Shown piece by piece: positions 1 to 9,064 of a DNA stretch of 64,000 nt. The DNA lies in contig NZ_BPMV01000001.1 of assembly GCF_019656655.1 (NCBI RefSeq), positions 1,364,001 to 1,428,000 of the forward strand, given 5' to 3'. A program made the position numbers and the translations under genes. A model generated the notes under the pieces. That model made no database searches and was not told where the DNA came from. It saw only the letters and a list, made by a program, of their open reading frames with translations. Source of the DNA: Tsukamurella sp. TY48 (lineage in GTDB: Bacteria; Actinomycetota; Actinomycetes; Mycobacteriales; Mycobacteriaceae). Position 1 is the first letter of the stretch, and each line of letters starts with the position of its first letter.

Positions 1-1835
<1,835 letters not shown>

Positions 1836-1896
1836 ACTTTCCTCCTATGTTCCGGCCGGTTCGCGGCCGTTGGGTTTCACTTGCCTGCTCGTTAGA

Positions 1897-1917
1897 CTTC
1901 AGCGCCCCCGGCTCAAG
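1897..1917 (-). promoter_or_regulatory. HAIR-like HspR operator, distal in transcript leader of dnaK
   Basis: On the minus strand, half-sites CTTGAGC and GCTGAAG are separated by 7 bases. The HspR consensus is CTTGAGT-N7-ACTCAAG. The first half matches 6 of 7 positions and the second 5 of 7. It lies 62 bases upstream of the dnaK ATG. Assignment rests on consensus matching and position. Confidence 0.5.
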
Positions 1918-1941
1918 GGGCGAACGCTTCCGTTCTACCTC

Positions 1942-1962
1942 ATTGAGCGCAGGCCACTCAAG
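1942..1962 (-). promoter_or_regulatory. HAIR operator (HspR) overlapping probable dnaK promoter
   Basis: On the minus strand, CTTGAGT and GCTCAAT flank exactly 7 bases: a perfect first half-site and 5 of 7 in the second. The first half-site contains TTGAGT, usable as a -35 hexamer, and TAGAAC follows 18 bases later as a possible -10. A repressor bound here would block initiation, as is known for HspR at dnaK promoters in Streptomyces and mycobacteria. The -10 call is weak. The rest of the 1836-2290 gap shows nothing else I can support. Confidence 0.65.
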
Positions 1963-2290
1963 TCCTACGTGAGTTCCAACGAGCGGTCCGCAGATGTTGT
2001 TCCCGATTTCCGAAAAAAGTTGAGCGCACTTCGCGCAACCCTGACGGTGGGCCTGTTCCCGCAGGCAGCCGGGTTCCCCGACGGGGCGCGACCGGCGGCA
2101 CCGTCGTCCCCCGCGCGGCACCGATTCCCTCCCAGCCCGGCGCCTCCCCCACCGCAGGAACGATCTCCCGTGGGGGACCGACCGGATCGCCCGCGGATCG
2201 GCGTGGCGTGGGGGACGACCGTAGAAACCACATGCCGATTCGAGTAGTTCCACTGATCCGATGGGGCGGTCGCCGGGGTGGAATCGGTGT

Positions 2291-2614
2291 GTGACTACCG
2301 CTGTCACTACTCATCGAGATGCCGTCCGCCGCGGCATCGCCCAGATCGCCGCCGGGATCACCGGCGCCGCGATCGCGGTCCTGGTACTCATGGTCTCCGC
2401 GCTGCCCGTCGATCCCGAGTCGGAGTTCGACACCGCCGGCGGCACCCGCGAGTACCCGGACGTCGACACCCTCCTGTCGATCGCCATGCTCGCCGGATTC
2501 ACCGTCCCGATAGCCGCCGCCGTCGGGACCGCGTTCGGCCGCGGCCCGTGCCGAGGCTTCTGCGGCGTCGTACTCGCGCTGGCCGCGTTGTTCATGCACG
2601 CGCAGCTCACCTGA
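2291..2614 (+). CDS. Small integral membrane protein, unknown function
   Basis: I do not recognise this protein. The frame encodes 107 residues from a GTG at 2291; an in-frame ATG at 2261 is an alternative start. Three hydrophobic stretches are visible: residues about 15-38 (rich in Ile, Ala, Val), 57-80 and 88-106. Between the first two is a short acidic, Asp/Glu-rich loop ending in EYPDVD. This suggests a three-span membrane protein with little outside the bilayer. It lies between dnaK and the metal ATPase and is convergent with the latter. No clear Shine-Dalgarno sequence precedes either start. The hydrophobic pattern argues that it is real, but no family assignment is possible. Confidence 0.5.
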   Translation: MTTAVTTHRDAVRRGIAQIAAGITGAAIAVLVLMVSALPVDPESEFDTAGGTREYPDVDTLLSIAMLAGFTVPIAAAVGTAFGRGPCRGFCGVVLALAALFMHAQLT

Positions 2615-2673
2615 CCACCGACAGATGTGTCCCCCGGCGCCCACAGGCACCGGGGGACACGCTCCCTCACCGA

Positions 2674-4719
2674 TCAGGCCGCTGCGGGCACCTTCTCGGG
2701 CCGCGACTCGTGCTCCACACCCGCGTGCTCCTTGCCGATGTCGAAGCGGAGCAGGCGCAGCGCATTGGCCACGACGATCAGCGTCGAACCCTCATGGATG
2801 AACACCACCGGCCCCATCGGCAGGCCCATGAAGGTGACGATGATGAGGAAGACCACGATCCCCAGCGAGGCGATCAGGTTCTGCCGGATGATCCGGCTGG
2901 TCTGCCGGCTCAGCCGCACCGCGAAGGGCAGCCGGCCGAGGTCGTCGCTCATCAGGGCGACATCGGCGGTCTCGAGCGCGACGGCGGATCCGGCGGCGCC
3001 CATGGCGATCCCGACATCGGCCTGCGCCATCGCGGGGGCGTCGTTGACGCCGTCGCCGACCATGGCGCACCGTCGGGCACCCGGACCGGCGGGCTCGGCC
3101 TTGCTGCCCGACATGCCCTTGATCTGCGTGACCTTGTCCTCGGGCAGCAGGCCGCCCAGGGCCCGGTCGACACCGACCTCCTTGCCGACGGCGTCGGCCA
3201 CCTGCTGGTGGTCGCCCGAGATCATCACGATGTCGGTCATGCCGGACTCGCGCAGCCGGTCGAGCACCTCGCCCGCCTCGCGGCGCGGCGTGTCCATCAC
3301 GCCGATCACGCCGAGGAAGCGGCCGCCGCGGCGCACGATCATCAGGGTGCGACCGCCGGCCTGGAGCCGATCGATATCCGCCGCAACGTCATCGAGCGCG
3401 ATCTCGGCGTCGGTGAACAGCCGGGCGTTGCCGATCTCCACCTCCTCGCCGTCGATCTTGGCGCGCACGCCGCGCCCGGTCACGGACTGGAGATCGGTGG
3501 CGGTGAGCTGCGTCTTCGTGCGGTCGGCGATGCCGTCGGAGACGGCCGCGGCCAGCGGGTGGTCCGAGAGCTTCTCGACGGCCAGGGTGGTGGCGAGCAG
3601 ATCGTCGAGCTCCACGCCGGGGGCGGCGACGGTGTCGGTGACCTGCGGCTCGCCCCAGGTGAGGGTGCCGGTCTTGTCGAAGGCGATGGACGAGACCCGG
3701 CCGAGCGTCTCGAGCGGCGCACCGCCCTTGATCAGCACACCGGCGCGGGCCGCGCGGGCCACACCGGCCAGCACCGCCGATGGGGTGGCCAGCGCCAGGG
3801 CGCACGGGCTCGCGGCGACCAGGACGGCCATCGACAGGTAGAAGGCGTCGGTGAACGGGTTACCGAATCCGAAGTAGCCCACCAGGAAAACGCCGATCAC
3901 GAAGGCGATCACCGCGGGGACGTAGATGCGCTGGAACTTGTCGAGGAAGCGCTGCGTGGGCGACTTGGCCTGATCGGTGGAGGCCACCAGCTCGACCACC
4001 TTGCTCAGCGTGGAGTCCTTGGCGAGTGCGGTGGCCTGCACCACGAGGGCGCCCGAGCCGTTGACGGTGCCCGCGAAGACGCGGTGCTCGGAGGGCACGG
4101 TGGTGGGCCGGGCCGCCGCGGCTGCGGGACTGCCCACGGGCTCCTTCTCGACCGGCATCGACTCGCCGGTCACGGCGCTCTGGTCGATCGCCGAGCGGCC
4201 GTCGACCACGAAGCCGTCGGCGCTCACCCGGGAGTTGGGGCGGACCAGCACGAGATCGCCCACCGCCAGGTCGTCGACCGACTTCTCGGCGAACTCGCCG
4301 GACAGGTTCGACGGTCCGCCGGTGTGCACCAGCGCGGTGCGCGGCGCGAGCTCGGCCAATGCCTCGATCGACTTGGAGGCGCGCGCCAGGGCGTACTCCT
4401 CCAGCGCGTGGCCGAGGCTGAACAGGAACAGCAGGACCGCGCCCTCGGCGAAGCGGCCGATGGAGGCGGCGCCGATCGCGGCGACCAGCATCAGGAAGTC
4501 GACCTCGAACTTGCCGTTGAGGGTCGAGTGGATCGCGGACCGGATGGTGAAGTAGCCGCCGAAGAAGTAGGTGGCGAGGAAGAAGAAGGTGGCGATGGAC
4601 GGCTGGTCCAGCGCGTATTCGGCGATCATGCCGCTGACATAGGTGACGCCCGAGGCGATGGCGAAGCCGATCTCCCAGCGCGCCGAATGGCCGGAGTCGT
4701 GGTCGTGTTCTGCGCTCAT
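2674..4719 (-). CDS. P1B-4-type heavy metal translocating ATPase (CoaT/CtpD-like)
   Basis: ATP-driven metal efflux pump of the plasma membrane, 681 residues. The N-terminus is short and His-rich (MSAEHDHDSGHS) with no CXXC heavy-metal-associated domain. Visible hallmarks in order are the actuator-loop motif TGES, the transmembrane metal site SPC (in ASPCALALATPS, near residue 301), the phosphorylation motif DKTGT (near 346), the HP motif in SDHPLAAA, the hinge GDGVNDAPA, and HEGST in the last helices (near 640). SPC plus HEGxT is the known signature of the P1B-4 class, which moves Co(II), Fe(II) or related ions in CoaT and mycobacterial CtpD/CtpJ. The ATG at 4719 fits the His-rich start. It is divergent from the desaturase gene across a 73-bp AT-rich region. 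The exact metal is not readable from sequence. Confidence 0.9.
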   Translation of the reverse strand: MSAEHDHDSGHSARWEIGFAIASGVTYVSGMIAEYALDQPSIATFFFLATYFFGGYFTIRSAIHSTLNGKFEVDFLMLVAAIGAASIGRFAEGAVLLFLFSLGHALEEYALARASKSIEALAELAPRTALVHTGGPSNLSGEFAEKSVDDLAVGDLVLVRPNSRVSADGFVVDGRSAIDQSAVTGESMPVEKEPVGSPAAAAARPTTVPSEHRVFAGTVNGSGALVVQATALAKDSTLSKVVELVASTDQAKSPTQRFLDKFQRIYVPAVIAFVIGVFLVGYFGFGNPFTDAFYLSMAVLVAASPCALALATPSAVLAGVARAARAGVLIKGGAPLETLGRVSSIAFDKTGTLTWGEPQVTDTVAAPGVELDDLLATTLAVEKLSDHPLAAAVSDGIADRTKTQLTATDLQSVTGRGVRAKIDGEEVEIGNARLFTDAEIALDDVAADIDRLQAGGRTLMIVRRGGRFLGVIGVMDTPRREAGEVLDRLRESGMTDIVMISGDHQQVADAVGKEVGVDRALGGLLPEDKVTQIKGMSGSKAEPAGPGARRCAMVGDGVNDAPAMAQADVGIAMGAAGSAVALETADVALMSDDLGRLPFAVRLSRQTSRIIRQNLIASLGIVVFLIIVTFMGLPMGPVVFIHEGSTLIVVANALRLLRFDIGKEHAGVEHESRPEKVPAAA

Positions 4720-4737
4720 GGGATCAGCGTAGGTGAC

Positions 4738-4759
4738 ATATGCATGAATTGCAATATAT
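4738..4759. promoter_or_regulatory. Candidate operator/promoter between metal ATPase and desaturase
   Basis: A strikingly AT-rich stretch in a 70% GC neighbourhood carries an imperfect inverted repeat, ATATGCA and TGCAATAT around TGAAT. It sits 19 bases upstream of the ATPase start codon and 34 bases upstream of the desaturase start, in the only space available for both promoters. AT-rich dyads of this type are typical of ArsR/SmtB-family metal sensors, but no such sensor gene is adjacent. Confidence 0.4.
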
Positions 4760-4792
4760 TTCTTCGATCGAAGTTTCCGGAGGTCGGTAGGC

Positions 4793-6265
4793 TTGCCGCC
4801 CGTGCACATCGGGATCATCGGAGCGGGACTGGCGGGACTCTCGGCGGCGCTGCATCTGATCGGCGCGGGACATCGCGTCACCGTGATCGAGCGCGCCGAC
4901 GCCCCCGGCGGCCGCGCGGGAACCACCACCCTCCACGGCGCCGACGGCCGCGCGCATCTCGTCGATCCCGGTGCCAGCGTGCTGACGATGCCCGAGCTGG
5001 CCTTCGACGCGCTCGCCGCGGGCGGATTGGACCGCACCGCCGCCGAAGCGGAGCTCGACCTGTTGCCCGTGCGTCCGGCCTACGCCGGCCGCTTCCCCGC
5101 ACTCCCCGGCCACGACCGCCCGAGCGTGCTGCACGTCCCCGAGGACCTCGACACCCCCGAGCACTTCGCCTGGCAACAGGCGATGTTCGACGCCGCCTAT
5201 CCGCGCTTCATCGCGGGCGACGCGGCGCTGCGGTCCTACGCCAATCCGCGCGATCTGGCGGCCCTGGGCCGCATCGTCCGGCTCGGCGCGCTCAGTTCCA
5301 TGCAGCGCCAGGTGGACCGGCGGGTGGACGACGAGCGGGCCCGGCGCATGCTCACCTTCCAGGCGCTGTACGCGGGCGTCAGTCCCGCGGCGGCGCGCGC
5401 GGTGTACGCCGTGATCTCGCACATGGATGTGGGCCTGGGCGTCTGGTACCCGCGCGCCGGAATGGGGCGGGTCGCCGAGGTGATGGCACGCCAGGTGGAA
5501 CGCGCGGGCGGCACGGTACTGCTCGGCCACGACGTGCTCGGCTTGGACGGCCGACGAGGCCGGGTCTGCGGGCTGCGCGCCCGCGCGGACCGCGATGTCC
5601 GGCTGGCCCTCGACGCCGTCGTGGTCACCGCCGACGCTCCGATCGCGGACTGGCTGCTGGCGCCGCTGGGTGGACGACCGCCGCGCCGGAAGGTCCGGCT
5701 GTCCCCGTCGGCCGTCGTCGTCCACCTGGACGTCGACCCGGACCTGCAGGAGCACTGGCCCACCCAGGCGCATCACACGCTCGACTTCGGCGCCGCGTGG
5801 GAGCGCACCTTCGCCGAGATCACGGCCACCCGCGGCCGGGGGCGGCTGATGAGCGATCCCTCGTTCCTGATCACCCGGCCGTCGGTCACCGTCGGCGAAC
5901 CCGGCCCGGTCTCCGTTCTGGCGCCGTGCCCGAATCTCGAATCGGCCCCGCTGGATTGGGACACCGTGGGCGGGGACTACGTGCGGGACTTCCTCGGCGT
6001 TCTCGCCGCGCGGGGCTACCGCGGTATCGACACCGCCGAGTTCCTGCGCATCGATACCCCCGCCGACTGGGCGCGCCAAGGACTTTCGGCGGGAACCCCG
6101 TTCGCGGCGGCGCACACGATCACCCAGACCGGTCCGCTGCGGCGCCCGCAGCGGGTTCCCGGTATCGCCAACGCCGTGCTCGCCGGTTCGCTGACCCATC
6201 CCGGTGTCGGTGTGCCTCCCGCGCTGATCTCGGGCCGGCTCGCCGCCGGCGCGATCGCTCGGTAG
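4793..6265 (+). CDS. CrtI-like phytoene desaturase family FAD oxidoreductase
   Basis: FAD-dependent carotenoid desaturase-type amine oxidase, 490 residues, the usual length for CrtI. The N-terminal dinucleotide-binding motif GIIGAGLAGLSAALHL is followed by ERADAPGGRAG, the typical CrtI second motif. The C-terminus has THPGVGVPPALISGRLAAG, the conserved FAD/substrate signature of CrtI enzymes. A TTG at 4793 has GGAGG nine bases upstream; a GTG at 4802 is an alternative with poorer spacing. A CrtB-like phytoene synthase is encoded about 6 kb away on the other strand, so the two could act in one carotenoid pathway despite not being linked. Family is secure; the precise substrate (phytoene or a later intermediate) is inferred. 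Confidence 0.85.
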   Translation: MPPVHIGIIGAGLAGLSAALHLIGAGHRVTVIERADAPGGRAGTTTLHGADGRAHLVDPGASVLTMPELAFDALAAGGLDRTAAEAELDLLPVRPAYAGRFPALPGHDRPSVLHVPEDLDTPEHFAWQQAMFDAAYPRFIAGDAALRSYANPRDLAALGRIVRLGALSSMQRQVDRRVDDERARRMLTFQALYAGVSPAAARAVYAVISHMDVGLGVWYPRAGMGRVAEVMARQVERAGGTVLLGHDVLGLDGRRGRVCGLRARADRDVRLALDAVVVTADAPIADWLLAPLGGRPPRRKVRLSPSAVVVHLDVDPDLQEHWPTQAHHTLDFGAAWERTFAEITATRGRGRLMSDPSFLITRPSVTVGEPGPVSVLAPCPNLESAPLDWDTVGGDYVRDFLGVLAARGYRGIDTAEFLRIDTPADWARQGLSAGTPFAAAHTITQTGPLRRPQRVPGIANAVLAGSLTHPGVGVPPALISGRLAAGAIAR

Positions 6266-6315
6266 CAGCGAAAATCGCTGGAGCGCAGCGCACTCCCCCG
6301 GGTAGCGTCGCGCCC

Positions 6316-7098
6316 ATGTCAGATCGAGCGAATGTCGAGTACGGGGACCGCGACGTGGCGATGCAGGGCGAGATCCTGCGCTCCGTCGTGGGTTCCGACG
6401 TGCACGGCATCGCGATCGCGGGCACCGACGATCACGACGAGCTGGGGGTCTACCTGGAGCCGCCCGCTTCGCTGTTGGGCGTGCCGGAGCCGCGGGCCGA
6501 TTACATCTGGCGCACCCAGCCCGAGGGCGTGCGCAGCGGTCCGGGCGATACCGACCTGGTGATGTACAGCCTGCGGAAGTACCTGCGCCTGGCCGTCAAG
6601 GGCAACCCGACGGTGCTCCTGCCGCTGTACGCGCCCGAGGAGTCGCTGGTGAAGGTGACCGCCCTCGGCCGTTCACTGCGAGCACTGCGCGGCGCCTTCC
6701 TGTCCCGGCAGTCGGTGGAGCGGTTCCTGGGCTACATGCACTCGCAGCACCAGCGGATGCTGGGCCGTGCCAGCGGTGTGCCGAACCGGCCGGAGCTGGT
6801 GGAACGGTACGGCTGGGACGTCAAGTACGGCAGTCACGCGCTGCGCCTGGCGTACCAGGGCCACGAGATCGCCTCGGCCGGGACGCTCACCCTGCCGTTG
6901 GAGCCGACGCAGCGCGAGCGCGTGCTGGCCGTCAAGCGCGGCGAGGTGCCGCGGGCGGAGGTGTCCGCGGAGATCGATCGGTTGGAGCGGGCGGTGCGGT
7001 CACTGCTCGACGACGGTTGCCCGCTGCCCGAGCGCGCCGACGTTCCGCGGATCACCGCGTGGGCGGTGGCGGCGCAGCGCACGCACTGGGGCTGGTGA
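6316..7098 (+). CDS. Predicted nucleotidyltransferase (DNA polymerase beta superfamily, RNA-repair type)
   Basis: Predicted nucleotidyltransferase of 260 residues. The N-terminal half has the minimal nucleotidyltransferase pattern: a GS-type start in VGSDVHGIAIAGTDDHDELGV, where the spaced Asp residues (TDDHDELGV) are candidate metal ligands. The later region carries RYGWDVKYGSHALRLAYQG, a block conserved in this family and often annotated as an RNA-repair-pathway nucleotidyltransferase. ATG 6316 gives a natural N-terminus (MSDRANVEY). The gene stands alone and ends just before a strong hairpin. Substrate and biological role are unknown; adjacent genes give no clue. Confidence 0.75.
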   Translation: MSDRANVEYGDRDVAMQGEILRSVVGSDVHGIAIAGTDDHDELGVYLEPPASLLGVPEPRADYIWRTQPEGVRSGPGDTDLVMYSLRKYLRLAVKGNPTVLLPLYAPEESLVKVTALGRSLRALRGAFLSRQSVERFLGYMHSQHQRMLGRASGVPNRPELVERYGWDVKYGSHALRLAYQGHEIASAGTLTLPLEPTQRERVLAVKRGEVPRAEVSAEIDRLERAVRSLLDDGCPLPERADVPRITAWAVAAQRTHWGW

Positions 7099-7103
7099 CG
7101 CGT

Positions 7104-7175
7104 TCACGAATTCGGGTCCGGCGGGCGCACGCGGCAGAATTCTGCCGCGTCGCCCCGCAGGACCCGAATTCGTGA
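7104..7175. terminator. Large nested palindrome, probable bidirectional terminator
   Basis: A perfect 16-bp inverted repeat (TCACGAATTCGGGTCC at 7104-7119 and its complement at 7160-7175) encloses a second perfect 22-bp palindrome at 7129-7150 centred on GAATTC. The loop-side flanks are also partly complementary. It lies exactly between two convergent genes ending at 7098 and 7180. There is no U-tract, as is common for actinobacterial terminators. Confidence 0.75.
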
Positions 7176-7179
7176 GGAC

Positions 7180-7665
7180 TCACTCCGCGAGGAGGGCGTC
7201 GATCTGATTCATCGCCTCGGTCATCCCCTCCGCCATACCCATCTCCAGCACCCGGTCCAGCTGTTCGAGCGATCGATGGGTCGCGGTCACGTTCATCCGG
7301 GTGACCTCTCCCGCCGGCGTGATCACCACGGTGGTCGTGGAGTAGTCCTCGGGGTCGACCGGCTCGCCGTCCTCGCCGGCGAAACCGTCACGGAAGGTGA
7401 AGGTCGACGGTGCGTCGGTGGACTGCGTCGCGAACCATCCGCCGGCCTTCGTACCGTCGGGTCCGGTCATGTAGTACCGCGACTGGCCGCCCGGGGTGAG
7501 CTCATGGCGGACGAAGGTGGCCGGCCAGGTGGGCGGACCCCACCACTTCTCCAGCAGCCGGGGGTCCTCCCACAGCTGCCAGACCTTCTCGGGGGAGGTG
7601 GCGAACTCGGCGACCAGATCGAAGGTCAGCGCCTCGCGGTCGCTCGCGGTGGACAGAACGGGCAT
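7180..7665 (-). CDS. AHSA1/SRPBCC domain protein
   Basis: SRPBCC-fold (Bet v 1-like) ligand-binding protein of 161 residues, AHSA1 branch. Recognisable elements are the N-terminal strand FDLVAEFATSPEKVWQLWEDP, the WWGPPTWPATF block typical of the family, and the C-terminal helix GMAEGMTEAMNQIDALLAE. It lies 11 bases downstream of an ArsR-family regulator on the same strand. This ArsR-AHSA1 pairing is very common in actinobacteria, where the regulator represses both genes. No enzymatic function can be assigned; a small-molecule-binding role is inferred from the fold. Confidence 0.85.
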   Translation of the reverse strand: MPVLSTASDREALTFDLVAEFATSPEKVWQLWEDPRLLEKWWGPPTWPATFVRHELTPGGQSRYYMTGPDGTKAGGWFATQSTDAPSTFTFRDGFAGEDGEPVDPEDYSTTTVVITPAGEVTRMNVTATHRSLEQLDRVLEMGMAEGMTEAMNQIDALLAE

Positions 7666-7676
7666 CTCTCACTCCT

Positions 7677-8012
7677 TCATCGAGGCTCGTCGAGCAACGC
7701 GTCCATGCGCGCCACCCGGCCGAGCCAGAGTTCCTCGTACTCGCGCAGCAGCCGCTGCGCGCGCTGGACGGCCGTGATGTCGGGTCGCACCAGGGCCTCG
7801 CGGCCCCGTCGCACCTTGGTGACCAGGCCCGCCCTCTCGAGGACGGCCACGTGCTTCTGGACGGCGGCGAAGCTCATCTCGTATCCCCGAGCGAGCTCGG
7901 AGACCGATCGTTCGCCCCCGATCACCCGCACCACGATGTCGCGGCGCGTGCGGTCCGCAAGCGCGTGGAAGAGGCGATCGACCTCGTCCGGCGTCAATTC
8001 ATCTACAACCAT
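7677..8012 (-). CDS. ArsR-family winged-helix transcriptional repressor
   Basis: Transcriptional regulator of 111 residues. The winged helix is clear: LFHALADRTRRDIVVRVIGG, then SVSELARGYEMSFAAVQKHVAVLERAGLV (recognition helix about residues 43-62) and the wing KVRRGREALV. No Cys or His metal-site cluster (ELCVCDL-type) is present, so it is probably not a metal sensor and belongs to the AHSA1-linked subgroup. The ATG lies inside a perfect 24-bp operator palindrome, whose sequence encodes the first four residues MVVD. A TAATCT -10 box eight bases upstream implies a leaderless transcript. Confidence 0.9.
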   Translation of the reverse strand: MVVDELTPDEVDRLFHALADRTRRDIVVRVIGGERSVSELARGYEMSFAAVQKHVAVLERAGLVTKVRRGREALVRPDITAVQRAQRLLREYEELWLGRVARMDALLDEPR

Positions 8013-8024
8013 CAGGTTGTAGAT
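8001..8024 (-). promoter_or_regulatory. Autoregulatory operator overlapping -10 and start codon of arsR-type gene
   Basis: Perfect 10-bp arms ATCTACAACC (8001-8010) and GGTTGTAGAT (8015-8024) are separated by four bases. The start codon of the regulator (8010-8012) lies within the palindrome, and the probable -10 hexamer TAATCT (8021-8026, minus strand) overlaps the distal arm. Binding would therefore directly occlude RNA polymerase and a leaderless start site. Confidence 0.8.
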
Positions 8025-8170
8025 TAGCCGTGCGCAGGGATGTGTTCAAGCGAACATCCTCAGATGTCGGAATTGATAGATTCCGGGCTGGACTCTCTCA
8101 CTTGAACTGGTACCGTTTGCTCGACACTTGGGTGTTGAATGTCAAGACACCCACGGAAGGAGAGGCAGCG

Positions 8171-9064
8171 ATGAGCTCCCGTGCAACGGCCCGTGAACAC
8201 GAGCCCGCCGAGGTCGAGATCCACGCCCGCAACGTCACCTTCGACTGGGAGAACACTCCGTTGGAGTGGATCCCCGGCGAGCCCGTGGCCAGCGACATCA
8301 TCAGCAGCATCCTGCACTCCGTACTCCCCGAGGGTGAGCGCTGGTTCTGCGAGGTCTACAACGAGGCGCTGCCCTACGTGAAGGACGAGAACCTCGCCCG
8401 CACCATGCGCGGCTTCATCGGCCAGGAGGCCATGCACGCCGAATCGCACGACCGCGCGCTGTCCGAGTACCTCGCGCGTTGCGGCATCGACACCACGCCG
8501 GTCGCCCGGCAGTTCGAGTACGTCTTCCGCAAGATCCTCGCGCCGCGCACCTACCGCTCGGACCGCGCGCAGTACAACGACATGGTGCAGCGCCTGTGGC
8601 TGATCGCCGCCGTCGAGCACTACACCGCGATCCTCGGCGTCTTCGCCCTGAACAACGCGTGGGACGACTACAACGTGGACCCCACGATGGCCGACATCTG
8701 CCGCTGGCACGGCGCGGAAGAGGTCGAGCACCGCAGCGTGGCGCACGATGTGGCGAACTACTTCGACCCCAGCTACTTCCACCGTTGCCGCGCGATGATC
8801 GTGGGCATCGTCTTCCTGGTGCTGGCGCTGCACCGGTCCTCCGGCTTCATGCTCCGCAAGGATCCGAACTTCAGCTACTCGTACCCGCGGCTGTGGTGGG
8901 AGTACCTCAAGGGCTCGCGCAAGAACATCCTGCCCAAGCTGCGCGACATCGTGAAGTTCACGCTGATCTACTTCAAGCCGCACTTCGACCCCGCGTCGAT
9001 CGGATCCACCGCGCAGGCCGTCGCCTACCTCGCCACCTCTCCGGCGGCCCGGGCGGCCAACTGA
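8171..9064 (+). CDS. PF10118-type 'metal-dependent hydrolase' with ferritin-like EXXH motifs
   Basis: Conserved actinobacterial protein of 297 residues, usually labelled metal-dependent hydrolase. The helical sequence carries two EXXH motifs, EAMH (in GFIGQEAMHAESHD) and EVEH (in HGAEEVEHRSVAHD). Extra Glu residues in FCEVYNEALP and AAVEHYTAI are spaced as in ferritin-like di-iron carboxylate enzymes. A hydrophobic helix (CRAMIVGIVFLVLALH) follows. GGAAGGAGAGG precedes ATG 8171. It overlaps the following ferredoxin reductase gene by one base (ATGA), so both are translated together. I infer a di-iron oxygenase/desaturase-like enzyme fed by that reductase, not a hydrolase. The substrate is unknown. 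Confidence 0.8.
   Translation: MSSRATAREHEPAEVEIHARNVTFDWENTPLEWIPGEPVASDIISSILHSVLPEGERWFCEVYNEALPYVKDENLARTMRGFIGQEAMHAESHDRALSEYLARCGIDTTPVARQFEYVFRKILAPRTYRSDRAQYNDMVQRLWLIAAVEHYTAILGVFALNNAWDDYNVDPTMADICRWHGAEEVEHRSVAHDVANYFDPSYFHRCRAMIVGIVFLVLALHRSSGFMLRKDPNFSYSYPRLWWEYLKGSRKNILPKLRDIVKFTLIYFKPHFDPASIGSTAQAVAYLATSPAARAAN

Noticed and set aside
2278-6315. Very long plus-strand frame running into the nucleotidyltransferase
   Set aside because: Only its last 260 codons (from ATG 6316) have protein character; the rest is a shadow of the small membrane protein, the ATPase and the desaturase.
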